Positions 11,175-22,954 of a stretch of 64,000 nucleotides of DNA are shown here, piece by piece. Position 1 is the stretch's first letter. Each line of letters starts with the position of its first letter. A program made the translations under genes and the position numbers. Under the pieces are notes generated by a model. The model did no database searches. It was not told the origin of the DNA and saw nothing but the letters and a program-made list of their open reading frames with translations. This DNA is from Hetaerina americana (lineage: Eukaryota > Arthropoda > Insecta > Odonata > Calopterygidae), in the NCBI GenBank assembly GCA_022747635.1, contig JAKTNV010000041.1, positions 2,728,501 through 2,792,500 on the forward strand, written 5' to 3'.

Positions 11175-11935
11175 ACTCTATGAAATCTCTGGAAGTGAGC
11201 AAAAATATTAAAACCTCTTTCAAGTGGTATAATTTTATCGCGAGAGTTAAAAGATTTACGTGCCATGTTTGGTCCCGGCAAAATGTGAAAAAGTTGAGAT
11301 ATGAAATTGAAACGTAGAGAGAGGAACTGTCAGATTATAATCAATGCCGTAATTGATTTCTCTTTAAATTATCACTTCACCACAAATTGGATGTTATCCA
11401 TCAAAGATAATGACAAAAATGACATAGATATAAGAGCGCACTCTATACAATAGCTATCCATTCCAAATTTCAATTACGTTCCGGCGCGGTTCAATAGAAA
11501 ATCATTTTTTTTAGAGGGAACGTTCCTCTAAAACCCTGTTCCCAGTGACTCAGTCAAATCAATGACGAATGAAAGTTGAAAAGAACTTAATTACGAGAAA
11601 CAAACATGCGTGTGAACCAGCAGAGCACAGATAATTAGTGACACATATATTATTTCGTATTCTGGGTGAATTTGACTGATTGCTTGAAAAATTGAGCGTG
11701 GAGGAAATGCCTGTTTGTTATCTGAATCATTTCTATCGTGTTCAACGAATGGTGCGGTCATAGTCTTGTAATACAAAGTAGAGTCTCATAAAATGAGAGA
11801 AAATACCGACTAAATGGTGCACAATCCGAGAATATTCTTGTAGGAGCTCTTCATAAATGAACATAAGTGAAAAATTTGGCAAAAAGAAGTAGATAAAGTC
11901 CAGAGAAAACCCGCAATATTCGTGAAAAATTGTTA
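11175..11935. other. No recognisable feature
   Basis: AT-rich spacer with only short, overlapping open frames. Confidence 0.5.
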
Positions 11936-11939
11936 GAAT

Positions 11940-12495
11940 AAGAAGACAAGTGAGACAGGCCTTTTATAGGGCTTCAGCTGGGAGCCACTTGAAGTGCGAA
12001 GAGAACAAGCGAGGCGGAGGCTTTTAGAAATGTTCAGAATAAACGGCTTTAACAATGACACTAAAGTAATTATAATGGCCCCACACTACTTAGGTAGATC
12101 AGACCACTAAGATAAGATATGGGAGATATATTCCAGTACAGATTGATGCAAATAATCAATTCTTTCCCCGGAAAGTCAGAAATCATAATATTAAGAAACC
12201 CAAGTCATTTTAGAAATATTAAAGACACTCGATTTAAAAGTCAGGACAAGATTAAATATTGCGTAGACATAAGATATATAATCGTAGGTACATGGGCATG
12301 TTGGTGATACAATATATGTATTTCCAGGCGGGTATGTTAAAAAGGTTTTTGCGTGAATATATACGCCTCTATCGATGTGTATATTTGCATGTGTTTTGTT
12401 CCCTTTTACCGGCAGTGACCTAACACCCCCCGCCAAACGCCCTTCCGGCGGCTTGTGGGGTACTGTGTAGATGCAAATGTAGATGAAGTCGCTTT
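11940..12495 (+). mobile_element. CR1/L2-group LINE 3' end
   Basis: Coding remnant reads, across frames, LGATxSAKRTSE..., MAPHYLGRSDH and a FFPRK-like stretch, the end of a CR1-type RT ORF (compare WEPLEVRREQARIRLLERF at 47.66 kb). The 3' UTR includes ATATATAATCGTAGGTACATG, shared with 47.94 kb, and a terminal block (CCTAACACCCCCCGCCAAAC, then a G-rich half and GTAGATG repeats) shared with 56.88 kb. Several stops make it a pseudogene. Confidence 0.72.
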
Positions 12496-12499
12496 CCAA

Positions 12500-14280
12500 G
12501 TTCCACCTTCGTCTCGCGGAGGCATTTCCTAAGTATCGCTGCAAAACTTCCTAAAGAACGATTTTTCAATCAATTCAATTGAAAAATACGTTATTCAAAG
12601 GGAAAACCACAGATTTTAGTTTTGCAAATATTTTGTGAGTTTCACAGAAAGAGCCGGAAGGCAAAACTGGGAGGATTGAAGATCAGGGATATAATGGTGT
12701 GTGCACTGTCATCTTTTAATCAATGCCCATACACGATCTGCGATTATGCGCACACTTAAACCGAAAAAAAGACAATCTCCACGCACTCATCAGGAAAAAA
12801 TAGTTAACGATACCTCTAATACAAACCTTGACTCTTCCTTAAAACCTCAGTGCTCCGGTTGAGTACAAAAATGTCTACAAATGAGAAAATCCTTTCGATT
12901 GTTTTCTCGTTAAGAACAGACGAGTATTTGCAATTCACCTGCGGATTCTCAATTCAATTTTGGCCCCCTATTTAGAATTAGTAGTTCAACTGTCTCTTCC
13001 AGAATGCACTCCGACGAGGGGGGTGAGGCGAGAAAATGAAAACCATTGGCTGGTAATCTGCAGCAATCCCTGAGACGAAGAAAATAGAATTTAAGTGGCT
13101 GAGGATGAGGACAATTTCTTCCATTCCTCCTCTGCCACCGCCCGTCTCTGGACGTTCCCCCTCTTCCCTGGATCTCATTCCCCCGGCAGCACCCACTGTC
13201 GGGAGGGGCGGAGGGCCAGAGACAACTGGGCCTCGAACGCCGCCAGATGCCTTAATGACGGTCTCCTTCGATGTACCACCCCTTGTTCCCCACACTTGCC
13301 CCATCCTCCCCTATCCTCTCCCCCACCCTCTCCCCCCCACCCTCTCCCTCCCCCGATGCTCCGGTTCATCAACTATTCCCCTCTCAGCAAAGTAACCTCC
13401 CTGACCCTCGGGGGTCACCCAAGGTGGCGAATCGGTGAAGTAACGCGGCTATGGAACCCATTGCACATTCGCAATGAACTATTGTCATTCGGTCAACTCG
13501 GCGCAGAGTCAAGAGTTGCCTTCTGTGGCTACGAGATTCAAATTTCAAAAGGCATTCGACAATAAAAGTACCCCGTAAACCACCCGGGAACCCGAGTGAA
13601 AGGGGGGGGGGGCGCTCCAGCCTTGAATAATAGCCAGTAAAGTTCGGGTGATTGATTCAACGTCTCTCTCTTTCTTTGCTCTCTGGGCGTGATTTGACTA
13701 TTAGGAATAAACATAAGTTCGCGGTCCGTTTTATGACTGATTCATCACTTGAACTGTGAGACTCGTTCCAAGATTGAATCCTGGATTTCGTGTTTACAGC
13801 GGCCGTGCACTTTCGGCGAATCAAATCCAGCGTCGAATTGCGTCGAATGGGATGGTTTGAGGCGTCACTTTGCGGAAGTGCTTCATCGCGACCCGAAATC
13901 CTGTCTCGTTAAATTTCCAAACTCGCAATAGTTCTGCTCTCCTCTTTCCACACTCTCGCAGTTTTCGATTGTCACTAAATGAACAACTTTCTCACGTGCA
14001 TTTCCGTGATAAAGCCGCAAGTGTGATCTCATCGTCACGTCTAATGGCTATTCATCTCGTCAATGTGTCCTTGCCGCCGGAGGCGCCGATTCCCGGGATC
14101 GGTTCCCGGGGAGCGCGTTCCAAAGTCGAGGCGCCATCATTCCCGGGGTAGCTGCTGTTGTTCCCCCTCGGGTCGAATGGACTCCCAAGCCCGCAAAAGG
14201 GCTCTCTGCTCTCCCCGCCCCCTTCCCCGGCCTCCTCGCAACTCGCCCATCTTAAAAGGCGAGGACCATCTTGCGAACCA
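12500..14280. other. No recognisable gene
   Basis: It contains a C-rich tract at about 13290-13360, a G run at 13601-13610 and a GC-rich segment at 14050-14240. The open frames in the C-rich tract are proline-rich artefacts of composition. No exon structure is visible. Confidence 0.5.
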
Positions 14281-14284
14281 ATAT

Positions 14285-15075
14285 GCTCAAACAGACTATC
14301 CAGAGACCTAGAAGATTAGAAATTGAAAATAAACGAGGATAACTCCAAGATAATGGTAATTGAAAATGGAAAAGAAACTGTTAAAACTGACACAAAAATA
14401 GACAAACTGAACGGAAACGCGTTGCACATTACCAATGGATCTGTCGAAAAGTGCAACGTTGTTTTTTCTCATAAAAATAGACAATACTGCCTTGGATGAG
14501 GTTGAAAATTTTCGCTACCTTGGGAGCATTAACAGAAATACACGTGAGACTGAGATTAAGAGAAGAATAGCCTCGGCTAAACAAGCGCTTCAAAGCAAGA
14601 AGAATTTACCAATCAATACAACTATAGAAAGCAGAGAATATTTCATCAAAACGTTGGTTTGGGGTGTATTGTTACATGGATGTGAGACACATGGACAATC
14701 GGGGGAGCGTAAAGAAAAGAGTTGGAGGCGATGTAAACGTGGAATTGGAGGAAACCAACAAAAACAAGCTGGGTAGAAAAGAAAAGGAATGAAAAACAGT
14801 TCGCAGAAGAGAAAGAAAAGAGATAGAACTCGAGAACAAATGGACAAAAAGGATTAAAATTAATTGGACACTCACTAAGGCATAAACAATTCCTTTTGAA
14901 CATATTTGAAGGAAATGGTGTAGGGAAAGAAACCAAGAGGACGTCCCATAGCTGCTTTATTCAAGACCTTGGAGCATGAGACGGACTTCAGATGACACAT
15001 ATGCAAGTCCAAAGAAAGCAGCATTGAATGGAGAGGCGGGGAGGCAATGCCTTTAGTGCTTCATTTGATGATGAA
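14285..15075 (+). mobile_element. LINE fragment of a second family (RT thumb and C-terminus)
   Basis: Contains DEVENFRYLGSI, RETEIKRRIASAKQAL, REYFIKTLVWGVLLHGCET, then decayed WRRM-like and GRPRR-like stretches. This is a LINE RT C-terminus clearly different from the RTE-like family around it: YLGS is conserved but the flanks are not. It ends near a GAGGCGGGGAGGCAATG segment. Frameshifts after about 14700 break it. Confidence 0.7.
14435..14776 (+). pseudogene. LINE RT thumb region (second family)
   Basis: 113 codons with FRYLGSINRNTRETEIKRR, SAKQALQSKKNL and FIKTLVWGVLLHGCE. No catalytic motifs are included. The frame degenerates after residue ~85. Confidence 0.7.
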
Positions 15076-15079
15076 CCAC

Positions 15080-16745
15080 CTTGCCACATCGTGAGCCCAA
15101 GGACGTTCGAGATCCACTGAGATTTGGGATCACATCACGTAACGAATGAAATCCAGCAAAATCATAGGGGACACACCAACTTCATCACGTTGGCCGATTG
15201 CAAACCCGAGGCTCTCAGGTTAACACGCGTGAGTTACTGGCGGAACGCCGTGATCTTCAGAAGCCAAGTCCTATTCTGATGCTGCTTGAGCTGCCCAGAT
15301 GGCGGCCATCCGCACCCACCGGCGGACTCGGCACGGGTGCCACTGGCATCCACTCACTCACCAAATGGAGAGGAGTAAATCGTCATTATACCATAAATAC
15401 GTAAAAACTGATGCCCCACTGCCCAACTTGACGTGGATTGCCCGACTACGATGGAATGAAAAGGTTAAGGCTCATGATGCGTATTGCATGCATTCATTCC
15501 TCACATTATGCGAGTCAAATTGAATGTCAGTAGAATGAATTGTCAGCAAGATGAATTGTCAGTAGAGCAGTAAGTAGAATGAATTGAAGTTGATAGAAAG
15601 CCGAAACCGACAGGGGAACAATGGAGCCATAGTTAAAGAGAAGAGCGGAGGGAGAGAGAGAGGGGGGGGAAGAGAGAGGGGGAGGAGAGAGGGGCGTTTG
15701 TTCAGGAAGAGTAGTATACCTATAAATATTATTTTAATTTAAATCAGTAATTATCCATATCTCGTGTCTTACTTTAAAATTCATAATTGACCAGTACGGT
15801 TACTCTGATAACTCCTCCACAGGTTTGCTTAATATGTGAAATAGAAGCATAAGATGAAAACAAAGGCGCAACTAAATGCCCTGCTGGGAATAGAGCAAGA
15901 ACCAAATGAACACCATCGCAAGGCAGGATTGTGCGCCTGCGTGAGTGTGAGTGAAGAAGTGGAGGAGAAGATCGCGTGATCCTGGAACACCGGCGCACAA
16001 AGCAAACGACACACGTTCAAGCAAATGGCCGCGCCGAAAGACACGCAATTCTGCAGCGTTGTACTTGAGAGAATAGGAAGGTACAAGGATGCTAACGGCA
16101 TTTATTACAAATGTCAGGTCAATCAATGAATATGGGAATTGAATAATCGCAATGAATGTTGTTTTTCATCGGACAATAATTACACGGCTGCAAGTGACAT
16201 TGATCACTTCTTTTAATCTGCCAAAATAATTGGGTTTGATTCAAATAACATATAATAAGTGTTGGGGAGGCGCACCAACGCCCTCAACGAGCACACGGGA
16301 ATTTTCCACGCCGAATTTTGGGAGTGTTTGGGAATAACTTATGCCAACTGCAGGGAAAAGCGATTGCGAGGGAAAAAAACGGCAAAAAACATTAGTTGTA
16401 TCATGGAACGACGAGCTACGTGAAAAAACTGCTTACTCTTTTCGTATAATGTTCCCTTCAAATTCCATTGCAGGGGTGGTAATCATGTCAACAAATGGAG
16501 TAATGTGCATAGCTCAAAAAACCGTACATATAAAAGGGAAACCTTTATCTTCCATACTAATGAGTCAGGACTTCTTGTTTGACAGTGCATTCTCTTATCA
16601 AATTAAGAGAAATTTACATGAAAAATATAGAGGCGATAATTATTTTATTTATTTATATACCCAGCAAGCCACCGCTAGAGTGAGTGGCAAGGGGTGGATA
16701 CACACTAGACTAATTTTTACCCAAATATAACCCTATCGCGGTCGG
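15080..16745. other. No recognisable gene; GA-rich tract inside
   Basis: A purine-rich GAGAGG tract lies at about 15645-15695. The rest holds only short non-conserved open frames. Confidence 0.5.
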
Positions 16746-16749
16746 GCAA

Positions 16750-17540
16750 TATTATTCAGATCCCCTATCATTCGTGGAAAAAATGACATCTTTAATCTAT
16801 CTGTTCTGCACTTAATCTCTCTAACTGACGTGATCTCTCCTACCGCAATACATTTTCAACGTCACCGCTAAAGAGATGTCCTTCCAATTTATGCAAGAGA
16901 TGTCATCTGGAAATTAACCTTCCCTCTGTGATTGATTCTCAACCTAGCTCCTCTAATACTTAAAATACGCTACGAATTTTATCATAAGAACGTTTTACAA
17001 ATCTAGCTCTATGTAATTGCTCGGTCCCTCCTTGCCACCGTTTTCAAATATTGGTGTTACGTTAGCCGTTCCTTAATCTCTGGGAGCCTTTTGATCTACC
17101 AGCGACTCCTTAAATATGATTTACAGATACGACGCAATTTCCGAAGCTAGATCCTTAAATACTCGATTGGGTATTTGATCGGGCCCGGAGGATTCACTAG
17201 GCTTAATATTTTTCAGCAAAAGTTCCATTCCATCTTATAATATCTCAATTTTGGGCATCGCATGACCGACCGATTTGGTAAGCTTTCGGGGGCATTCGAT
17301 GAAACATCGGTAAAGATTCTTTGAAAGACGGAATGTAATAAGTTAGCCTTTTCCAAACTGCTGGTTACTCATTCACCTTTATCATTTTTGAGTGAATTCA
17401 CAGTTGACTTATTTCCCTAAACATCTTTGACGCACGGCCGAAATACTTTCGGATTCTCTTTCAAATTTTCCGCTAATATTTTCCTATTGAATTTGCTTAA
17501 CGCTCTCCGAAATTAATTCTTGGCAATCGCCCTAGATATC
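16750..17540 (-). mobile_element. CR1/Jockey-group LINE RT fragment (N-terminal part)
   Basis: Minus-strand reading gives SSGPDQIPNRVFKDLASE, then IFKESL, then a decayed NVTPIF / GPSNY block. These are the 'GPDGI...' and 'NYRPIS' regions at the start of CR1/Jockey reverse transcriptases. Multiple stops interrupt it. It may be related to the plus-strand C-terminal remnant at 18085-18683 but lies in the opposite orientation. Confidence 0.68.
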
Positions 17541-17544
17541 TTAT

Positions 17545-18080
17545 TTCATTATATACGGAGTACATATACTTCCTGCACTTGGGATCAAATTATAAATGCC
17601 GATGGAATTTCCAGGTGGAAGGCGATTCGAAAATAATATGTCATCAATTAGAGTGGACACACTATCTAGAGTATCTACTGAATTGCAAAACAGTAAACGA
17701 GCCTTCGCGAGTAGAAAGGTGTTATCTGCGCCATTTATTGGAAAAGGCATTGATAAATCAGGATCCGAAGAGAAAACCAGAGACTTTAATAACTTTTTAT
17801 GAATATGAGCACTTTTGTGAGTATAAGGCACATGAGCCATTCTTCTGGGGATCAAACCTGAGGCCAAGTGGTCCAAATCTCTTACAGGACCCGCCTAAAC
17901 GGACAAGCAAGCCTCGGCTGGGGAGCGTGGATAGCTGCGGCTTGCATAGAAGGGCAAGAAGGGAGGGAGGGCGGGAAGGGGGGAAGGGATGGAGTCGGGG
18001 AAGGGGGAGGGCGATGGTGGGGAGGACTGCCGTTAAGAATGGGCGGATGGAGGAAGCCTCTTACATAATAGTAAATAAGT
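17545..18080. other. No recognisable gene; G-rich tract
   Basis: Contains a GGGAGGG-rich stretch at about 17955-18045. The overlapping open frames here do not resemble a family. Confidence 0.45.
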
Positions 18081-18084
18081 AGAG

Positions 18085-18683
18085 GGATAGAATTGAAGTA
18101 TAATGGCTAGGCGTCTCCCCCTTACTCACGACTTCTCCTGGGTGAACTTCATACAGGGAATATGTGGATAAGCTAACAAAAAATTAGGATATATTAGGAG
18201 AGTACTGGGTAAATGTGATGAAAAGGTCATAGAGAAATGTTATATGTCGCCGGTTAGGTCTCGTTTAGAATAAATGGGATCCTTAAGAAGTTGGATTGAT
18301 TTGTGGAATTGGATCGCGTGCAACGTCGTGGAGCTAGATTAGTAAAACGTTGTTATGATAAACTTAGTAGCGTATCCAAAATATTAGAGCAGCTAGGCTG
18401 GGAATAACTCAATAGAGGGAGGGTTAAATTACAGATGGAAGCTCTTGCAAAAATCGGAAGTATGTCTCTTTAGCATTGACGTTGAACATGTTTTATTACT
18501 CTCGCATTACGGCAGGAGAAATCGCATCAATATAATTGGAGAGATCAAGTGTGGATTTTGCCACGAACGACATGGGATCATAATAACGTTGCCCGACCGC
18601 GGTGTGGGTCATGTTCGGGTAAAAATTAGTCTGGTGGGTATTCACCTCCTGCCACAGACCCTGGCGGTGGCTTGCAGGGCATA
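18085..18683 (+). mobile_element. CR1/L2-group LINE C-terminus and 3' end
   Basis: Across frames: LLTHDFSWVNFIQGICG, KLGYIRRVLGKCDEK, RSRLE, then a decayed RRGAR / KILEQLGW block. This is the C-terminal region of CR1-type RTs. The final segment (CCTGGCGGTGGCTTGCAGGGC) resembles a CR1-like 3' terminus. The mariner at 18686 abuts this end at a TA, suggesting insertion into the LINE tail. Confidence 0.72.
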
Positions 18684-18685
18684 TA

Positions 18686-19438
18686 CGAGGGTCATCCGGA
18701 AAGTAGTACCCGTTCGTGAAATAAAGACACAAAAGTAAATATTAACAAACATAAAAAATTTTATTTGAAAGAGGATACTTTAAACTACTTCTCAACATAA
18801 TCTCCAAGCAAATTAAGGCATTTGTCATAACGTGTGACAAGTTTCTGTATTCCTGCTGCATAGTCCTTCGCCGCCAGCTCATTGAGATACGCGAGGGACC
18901 CATCTTGCACAAATTTTTGCATAATGCAGATGGTGTTTAACAATTTCATGAACAATTGTTCGAGAAACATTGGGAAAATGCTCACAGATGTCATCAATTG
19001 TGACGCGCCGATGGTTCCTCACGAATTCGTCAACTGAGCTCACCAGTTGGTCTGTAATGACAGACGGTCTCCCCGAACGCTCATCGTCGTGTGTGTTCCC
19101 CCTCCCCATGTTGAAGTTGCGACACCACCGCCGAACAGACGACTCGTCCATTACATTGTCTCCATACACCTCCTTTAATTGGCGATGAATATCACATGGG
19201 CGAACATTTCTTGCATTGAGGAATTTAATCACTGCCCTCACTTCACAACTGGCGGCGTTCTCAATTTTTTTAAACATTGTAAACAATCACAGAAACAACA
19301 CAGGCAATGCTAGCGTCACGCAACTTGGCTCAGAGAAGGCAGACAAGCCACTGAAGCTATCTGACCTCGTCCAGCGGCTACCCGCGTCGTCAGCACTTCA
19401 TGCGGCACGAACGGGTACTACTTTCCGGATGACCCTCG
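18686..19438 (-). mobile_element. Internally deleted mariner (Tc1/mariner superfamily) with TIRs
   Basis: The ends match as inverted repeats: CGAGGGTCATCCGGAAAGTA and onward through CCCGTTCGTG on the left, with its reverse complement on the right, flanked by TA on each side. Inside, on the minus strand, lie the transposase N-terminal helix-turn-helix region (19286-18895) and then directly the C-terminal YDKCLNLLGDYVEK block (about 18850-18788). The whole DDD catalytic core is missing. It is a non-autonomous derivative of about 750 bp and could be mobilised only by a full-length relative. Confidence 0.9.
18879..19286 (-). pseudogene. Mariner transposase N-terminal DNA-binding domain, truncated
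   Basis: 135-codon open frame from ATG. Residues about 10-60 (EVRAVIKFLNARNV, HRQLKEVYGD, SSVRRWCRNFNMGR) form the first helix-turn-helix. DDERSGRPS follows, then a second HTH (RRVTIDDICEHFPNVSRTIVHEI) and a final CARWVP motif. The frame ends soon after, exactly where the catalytic domain should start. DNA-binding capacity could survive. Catalysis cannot. Confidence 0.88.
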
Positions 19439-19441
19439 TAT

Positions 19442-21320
19442 ATAAATACAAATAAATAAATGCAAAACAACGAGATAAAGATGGGGGGAATGCTGTTGAA
19501 GAGCTTCCCGGCTTGAAGGGTATGTAAATTATGCGCAACGTGAATTTTATGTGGCTGAGTAGAAAATGGAATAATAACAGGAATTCTATCTTCCATTGAG
19601 TTTTCCATAAAAATTTATCCCAGACAAAGAAGACCTGTCTCCATGGGCAACGGTGCGAGCCATCCAGTATCCTAGTTAAGTGCTGAGGCAACCGGAACCG
19701 CGACGAAAACTAGGCCGTGTATAGGTTAGCTTTAAGCACTATAGGATCATGAATGGACGCGAGAGAGCGCGGGGGATGATGGGATAGCGTCCCTGGCACC
19801 CCGTGACAACCAGGCCCAGCGCCTGTATCCACGCGCCCCACCTATCAATCCTTCCTTCCCCCCGCATTAGTACACATCCTCCCTCAATCCACGGCGAAAA
19901 GCGTTTAAAACACCGCCCTCCCTCCACAGCGGCACAAAAGTAATTAATTGCCTCCCTCCAAACCCCTCTCTCCCCTCATTCATCCCTCCCCCGTTCCATA
20001 GCCAGACCACGTGTTGAATACCCACTATCATTCCTGCAATTTTTTGGACTAATTCCGGAGATTTATCACTTTCTCCCTCCCTCCCTCTCTTTCTCCAGGG
20101 GGCTGGAGAAGGTCTAGCCGAGGCGTGGAATTTCCAGGGTACGAGCGGGATCCTTTTGGACATGCAGACGTGGTGGGCCTTCGTGTGGGCGCGGGTGGTG
20201 GTCGGCAAAAGCAGCGAAGACACTCGCTCAGTGGCAAAACATGACACCATTCGCCGCCGTCTTGGTTCAACCTACGCTTTCTCAAGATTTACAACGAAAC
20301 TGAATCGCCTTCATTTCCAAGATTGTAGGCCTGCAAACACAAGAATTAAGGTTTTTCGTCAAAAGCTTCATTTCTGTACCGAGAAGATTTTTTAAATTAC
20401 ATACTATGGTCGCGATTAGCCAGGCATTTCTGTGAAATATATTATCCTGCCATCAAGTGCACGCGACACCGCGAAACCCTCGACCAATTACCTTGCCCCT
20501 CCTCCTCAAAGAGTGCTCCACGACTCGTCTCTTGAGTTGTGCCTCCCCACTGATTGGAGATATTACATAAATGAATTGTAAACACTCGCAAAAACGTCCT
20601 CACTAAAAATCTGTAATAATTACACTATTATGCAATTGAGTGAGTACACAATAACCATAAGAACAAAGTTATCTCCGTCAACTCACGCGAATTCACTCCG
20701 CCTAACAACAACCTACTCGAAACCAAAACCCCGAACATATAAATCACATGTGATTCATTACAATTGCAAACCCAGGGCAAAAATCACTCTAGTTTTCTCG
20801 GTCAGTTATTAAAAGTTTCAACGTTTCCGTTTCGACGCAATGCATCACCAGGCAAGCCACCGACGACATGAATTCCTCGAGGTCGGGCGTACATCGGCCC
20901 CACCCCCCCTACCTGCACCGCTGACCGCGATGCCAAAGGCGTCGCGCCCACAAACCGCACTTGCTATTGGGAGAGGGTGGAACTGTAGAAATATTCAGAA
21001 AGCTGAAATGTGTTCCCGAAGAGTAGGCGCAGCGTTGCCCTCGACCCCCAAGTCCCTTCTTGACCGGGAAATCCGCATGAGTCCAAGCAACTTCTTCCTC
21101 GTTATTTCAAGAGACTGGGTAGCTATGCGAGTCAAATCGTCTGAGAAGTAAAAGCACAAATTGCGGGCCCGAGAATCTTTTTGCATCGCAGAAAAATCCT
21201 CAAATAAAACACGCTTGATTCGAAGAGGTAATTTCAAATAAATATGATGCTCTCCCACCAAAACTAACAATATCACGACGGGAACTTTACATTTAGTGAC
21301 GAACTGTCGTCTATGTTTCC
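19442..21320. other. No recognisable gene
   Basis: Pyrimidine-rich blocks at about 19850-20100. Open frames on both strands are compositional. Nothing resembles a protein family or RNA gene. Confidence 0.5.
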
Positions 21321-21324
21321 AAGT

Positions 21325-21910
21325 ATATGCGAGAGTTGCCCCCATAGTAACCTCCGTTATGCTATAAAAATTCACTGGAATAGATACAGACATGTATTAT
21401 TTTCATCTAAAAGCTACATAATTCCACTGTTTTTAATTACGTATTTGTCAAACAGATTTTAAACATTTGCCACATCTCTGAACTAGTTTTCAAATTCCTT
21501 CAACATCAAATTCTGCCGCCTGAGATCGCAGCCAACAGGTGACACGGAATCTCTTGAAGTTCCTCGACGTCTAGACGAGCACAACATATTGTAGCTGCCT
21601 AACTTTCCAGTTGTGTTTCCATACAACAGAGTCATCGAAATATGAGGAAAACTTTTTTATGATTTCAGATATCGTAAAACGCCGATTTTCACAAACTAAT
21701 TCATCAATTTTATCGTTCACCACGGACGGGGACGGCCACTTCTGTCATCATTTAGGACATTTGACCGTTAACTTATAAACGAAAACACAACTCTTGTCAC
21801 TCATCACATTTGGTCCATTGAGAGCGTGAGTCAATGCAGCGACCATTCGGCTCCCTCGACTAATTCTCATGCTATACGAAAACGCAGTTCACTTCTTGGA
21901 AAACCCTTGA
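21325..21910 (-). mobile_element. Mariner relic, copy A of a pair (see 31849-32625)
   Basis: Aligns along most of its length with 31849-32625: shared blocks include GAACTAGTTTTCAAATTCCT, TCTGCCGCCTGAGATCGCAG, ATATGAGGAAAACTTT and TCAGATATCGTAAAACGCCG. In the sister copy the minus strand encodes recognisable mariner termini. This copy is more decayed and its start codon region is lost. Confidence 0.62.
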
Positions 21911-21999
21911 AAATAACTAATCAAGGTTGGCTTGGATTTCCAAATGGCAGGATTTTCGTTTCACCTCTTTGGTAAAAGGTTATAAATCTACATCCACGA

Positions 22000-22215
22000 T
22001 GACAACCCCAGAATGACCTGCCAGAGACTGATGGGCAATGCCGGACGGTCACGATCCGTCAAAGGCAAGCAATGGTGTGCATCGCTCCACTTGAATTTCG
22101 GAAGAACTCTGCGGAACGCTATGAGAGCCATACATTTAAACATAGTACGAACCCCAACGTATTACAGTCGGAGGGATCACGAATATAAGATTAGAGAGAC
22201 AGACAGCGGGACTAA
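22000..22215 (+). mobile_element. Possible CR1-like LINE C-terminal scrap
   Basis: The end of a 72-codon frame, PTYYSRRDHEYKIRETDSGTK, resembles the terminal region of CR1/L2 ORFs (compare PRYLGRSDHEDKIREKY at 47.77 kb). The upstream part is not clearly related. Low certainty. Confidence 0.42.
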
Positions 22216-22343
22216 AAGGTTTAAAATGTAATTTTTTCCAAGAAAAATAAGAGACCAGAATGCTTGTAATCGAAATCCCCCACTAGTCGGCTCGACATAA
22301 TAAGTATTAACCTACAAGGTAGGGACTGCCCATGATTACACGA

Positions 22344-22344
<1 letters not shown>

Positions 22345-22384
<40 letters not shown>
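22345..22384. repeat. (AT)n microsatellite
   Basis: Perfect AT array on the left side of a PLE terminal unit. Confidence 0.96.
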
Positions 22385-22385
<1 letters not shown>

Positions 22386-22558
22386 CGATTGTACGGAAAA
22401 ACTCAAACGAGCGGCACAATAATGGGCTGACACAATATAGCACAAATAGAATAGAATAGCAACATTTAAAAGGACACTCACACGGATAATTGTTCGAGCT
22501 TTCGGCCCTCTCAGAGGCCTTCTTCAAGAGAGACTCTCAATATATAAATAAATAAATA
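22385..22558 (-). mobile_element. Solo PLE pseudo-LTR unit in (AT)n, hammerhead-like
   Basis: About 170 bp with (AT)n on both sides. On the minus strand it reads TTGAAGA, A, a GGCC-based hairpin, GAAA, GCTCGAAC, then GTGTGAGTGTCCTTTTAAATG. The same sequence occurs twice, inverted, at 60121-60440. The core has U for C at position 3 of CUGANGA. It is interpreted as a solo terminal repeat of a Penelope-like element; no coding sequence is present. Confidence 0.72.
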
Positions 22559-22568
22559 AATATATATA

Positions 22569-22659
<91 letters not shown>
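22559..22659. repeat. (AT)n microsatellite, about 100 bp
   Basis: Long AT array with one TTTT interruption near 22573, on the other side of the PLE unit. Confidence 0.96.
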
Positions 22660-22660
<1 letters not shown>

Positions 22661-22769
22661 TCGAAACAGAACGTTCTTCGGTGACGCACAAAAATATAAA
22701 AACATTGATTAAGATATTTTCAACACAGAAGCATGAAAAACGACTATCGCCAATGTAGTTATGACGTTT

Positions 22770-22950
22770 CCATCGTCTGATGCCATTCTGATGACGAGGC
22801 CGTCACCAGAATGGCGATTCGTGGTTCAAGTCCCGGTCAAGGAAATATTTGTACGCTTGTTATGTGCTCGATTCCATCTTCCCCACCTTCCCTGTGCTGT
22901 CTGCCATATGTGTTCCTATTACTTTCCTTTACACCTTTTTAAATTTAAAT
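22770..22950 (+). mobile_element. tRNA-derived SINE, family A, degenerate head
   Basis: A B-box-like GGTTCAAGTCC at about 22832-22842 is followed by CAAGGAAATATTTGT..., then CCCACCTTCCCTGTGCT and ATATGTGTTCCTAT. The same order of blocks appears at 57925-58090 and, inverted, at 45790-45965. The A-box half is badly decayed. Confidence 0.65.
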
Positions 22951-22954
22951 GAAT

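Noticed and set aside
13095..13565. 156-codon plus-strand frame
   Set aside because: Covers a C-rich low-complexity tract; several frames are open at once and no family resemblance is seen.
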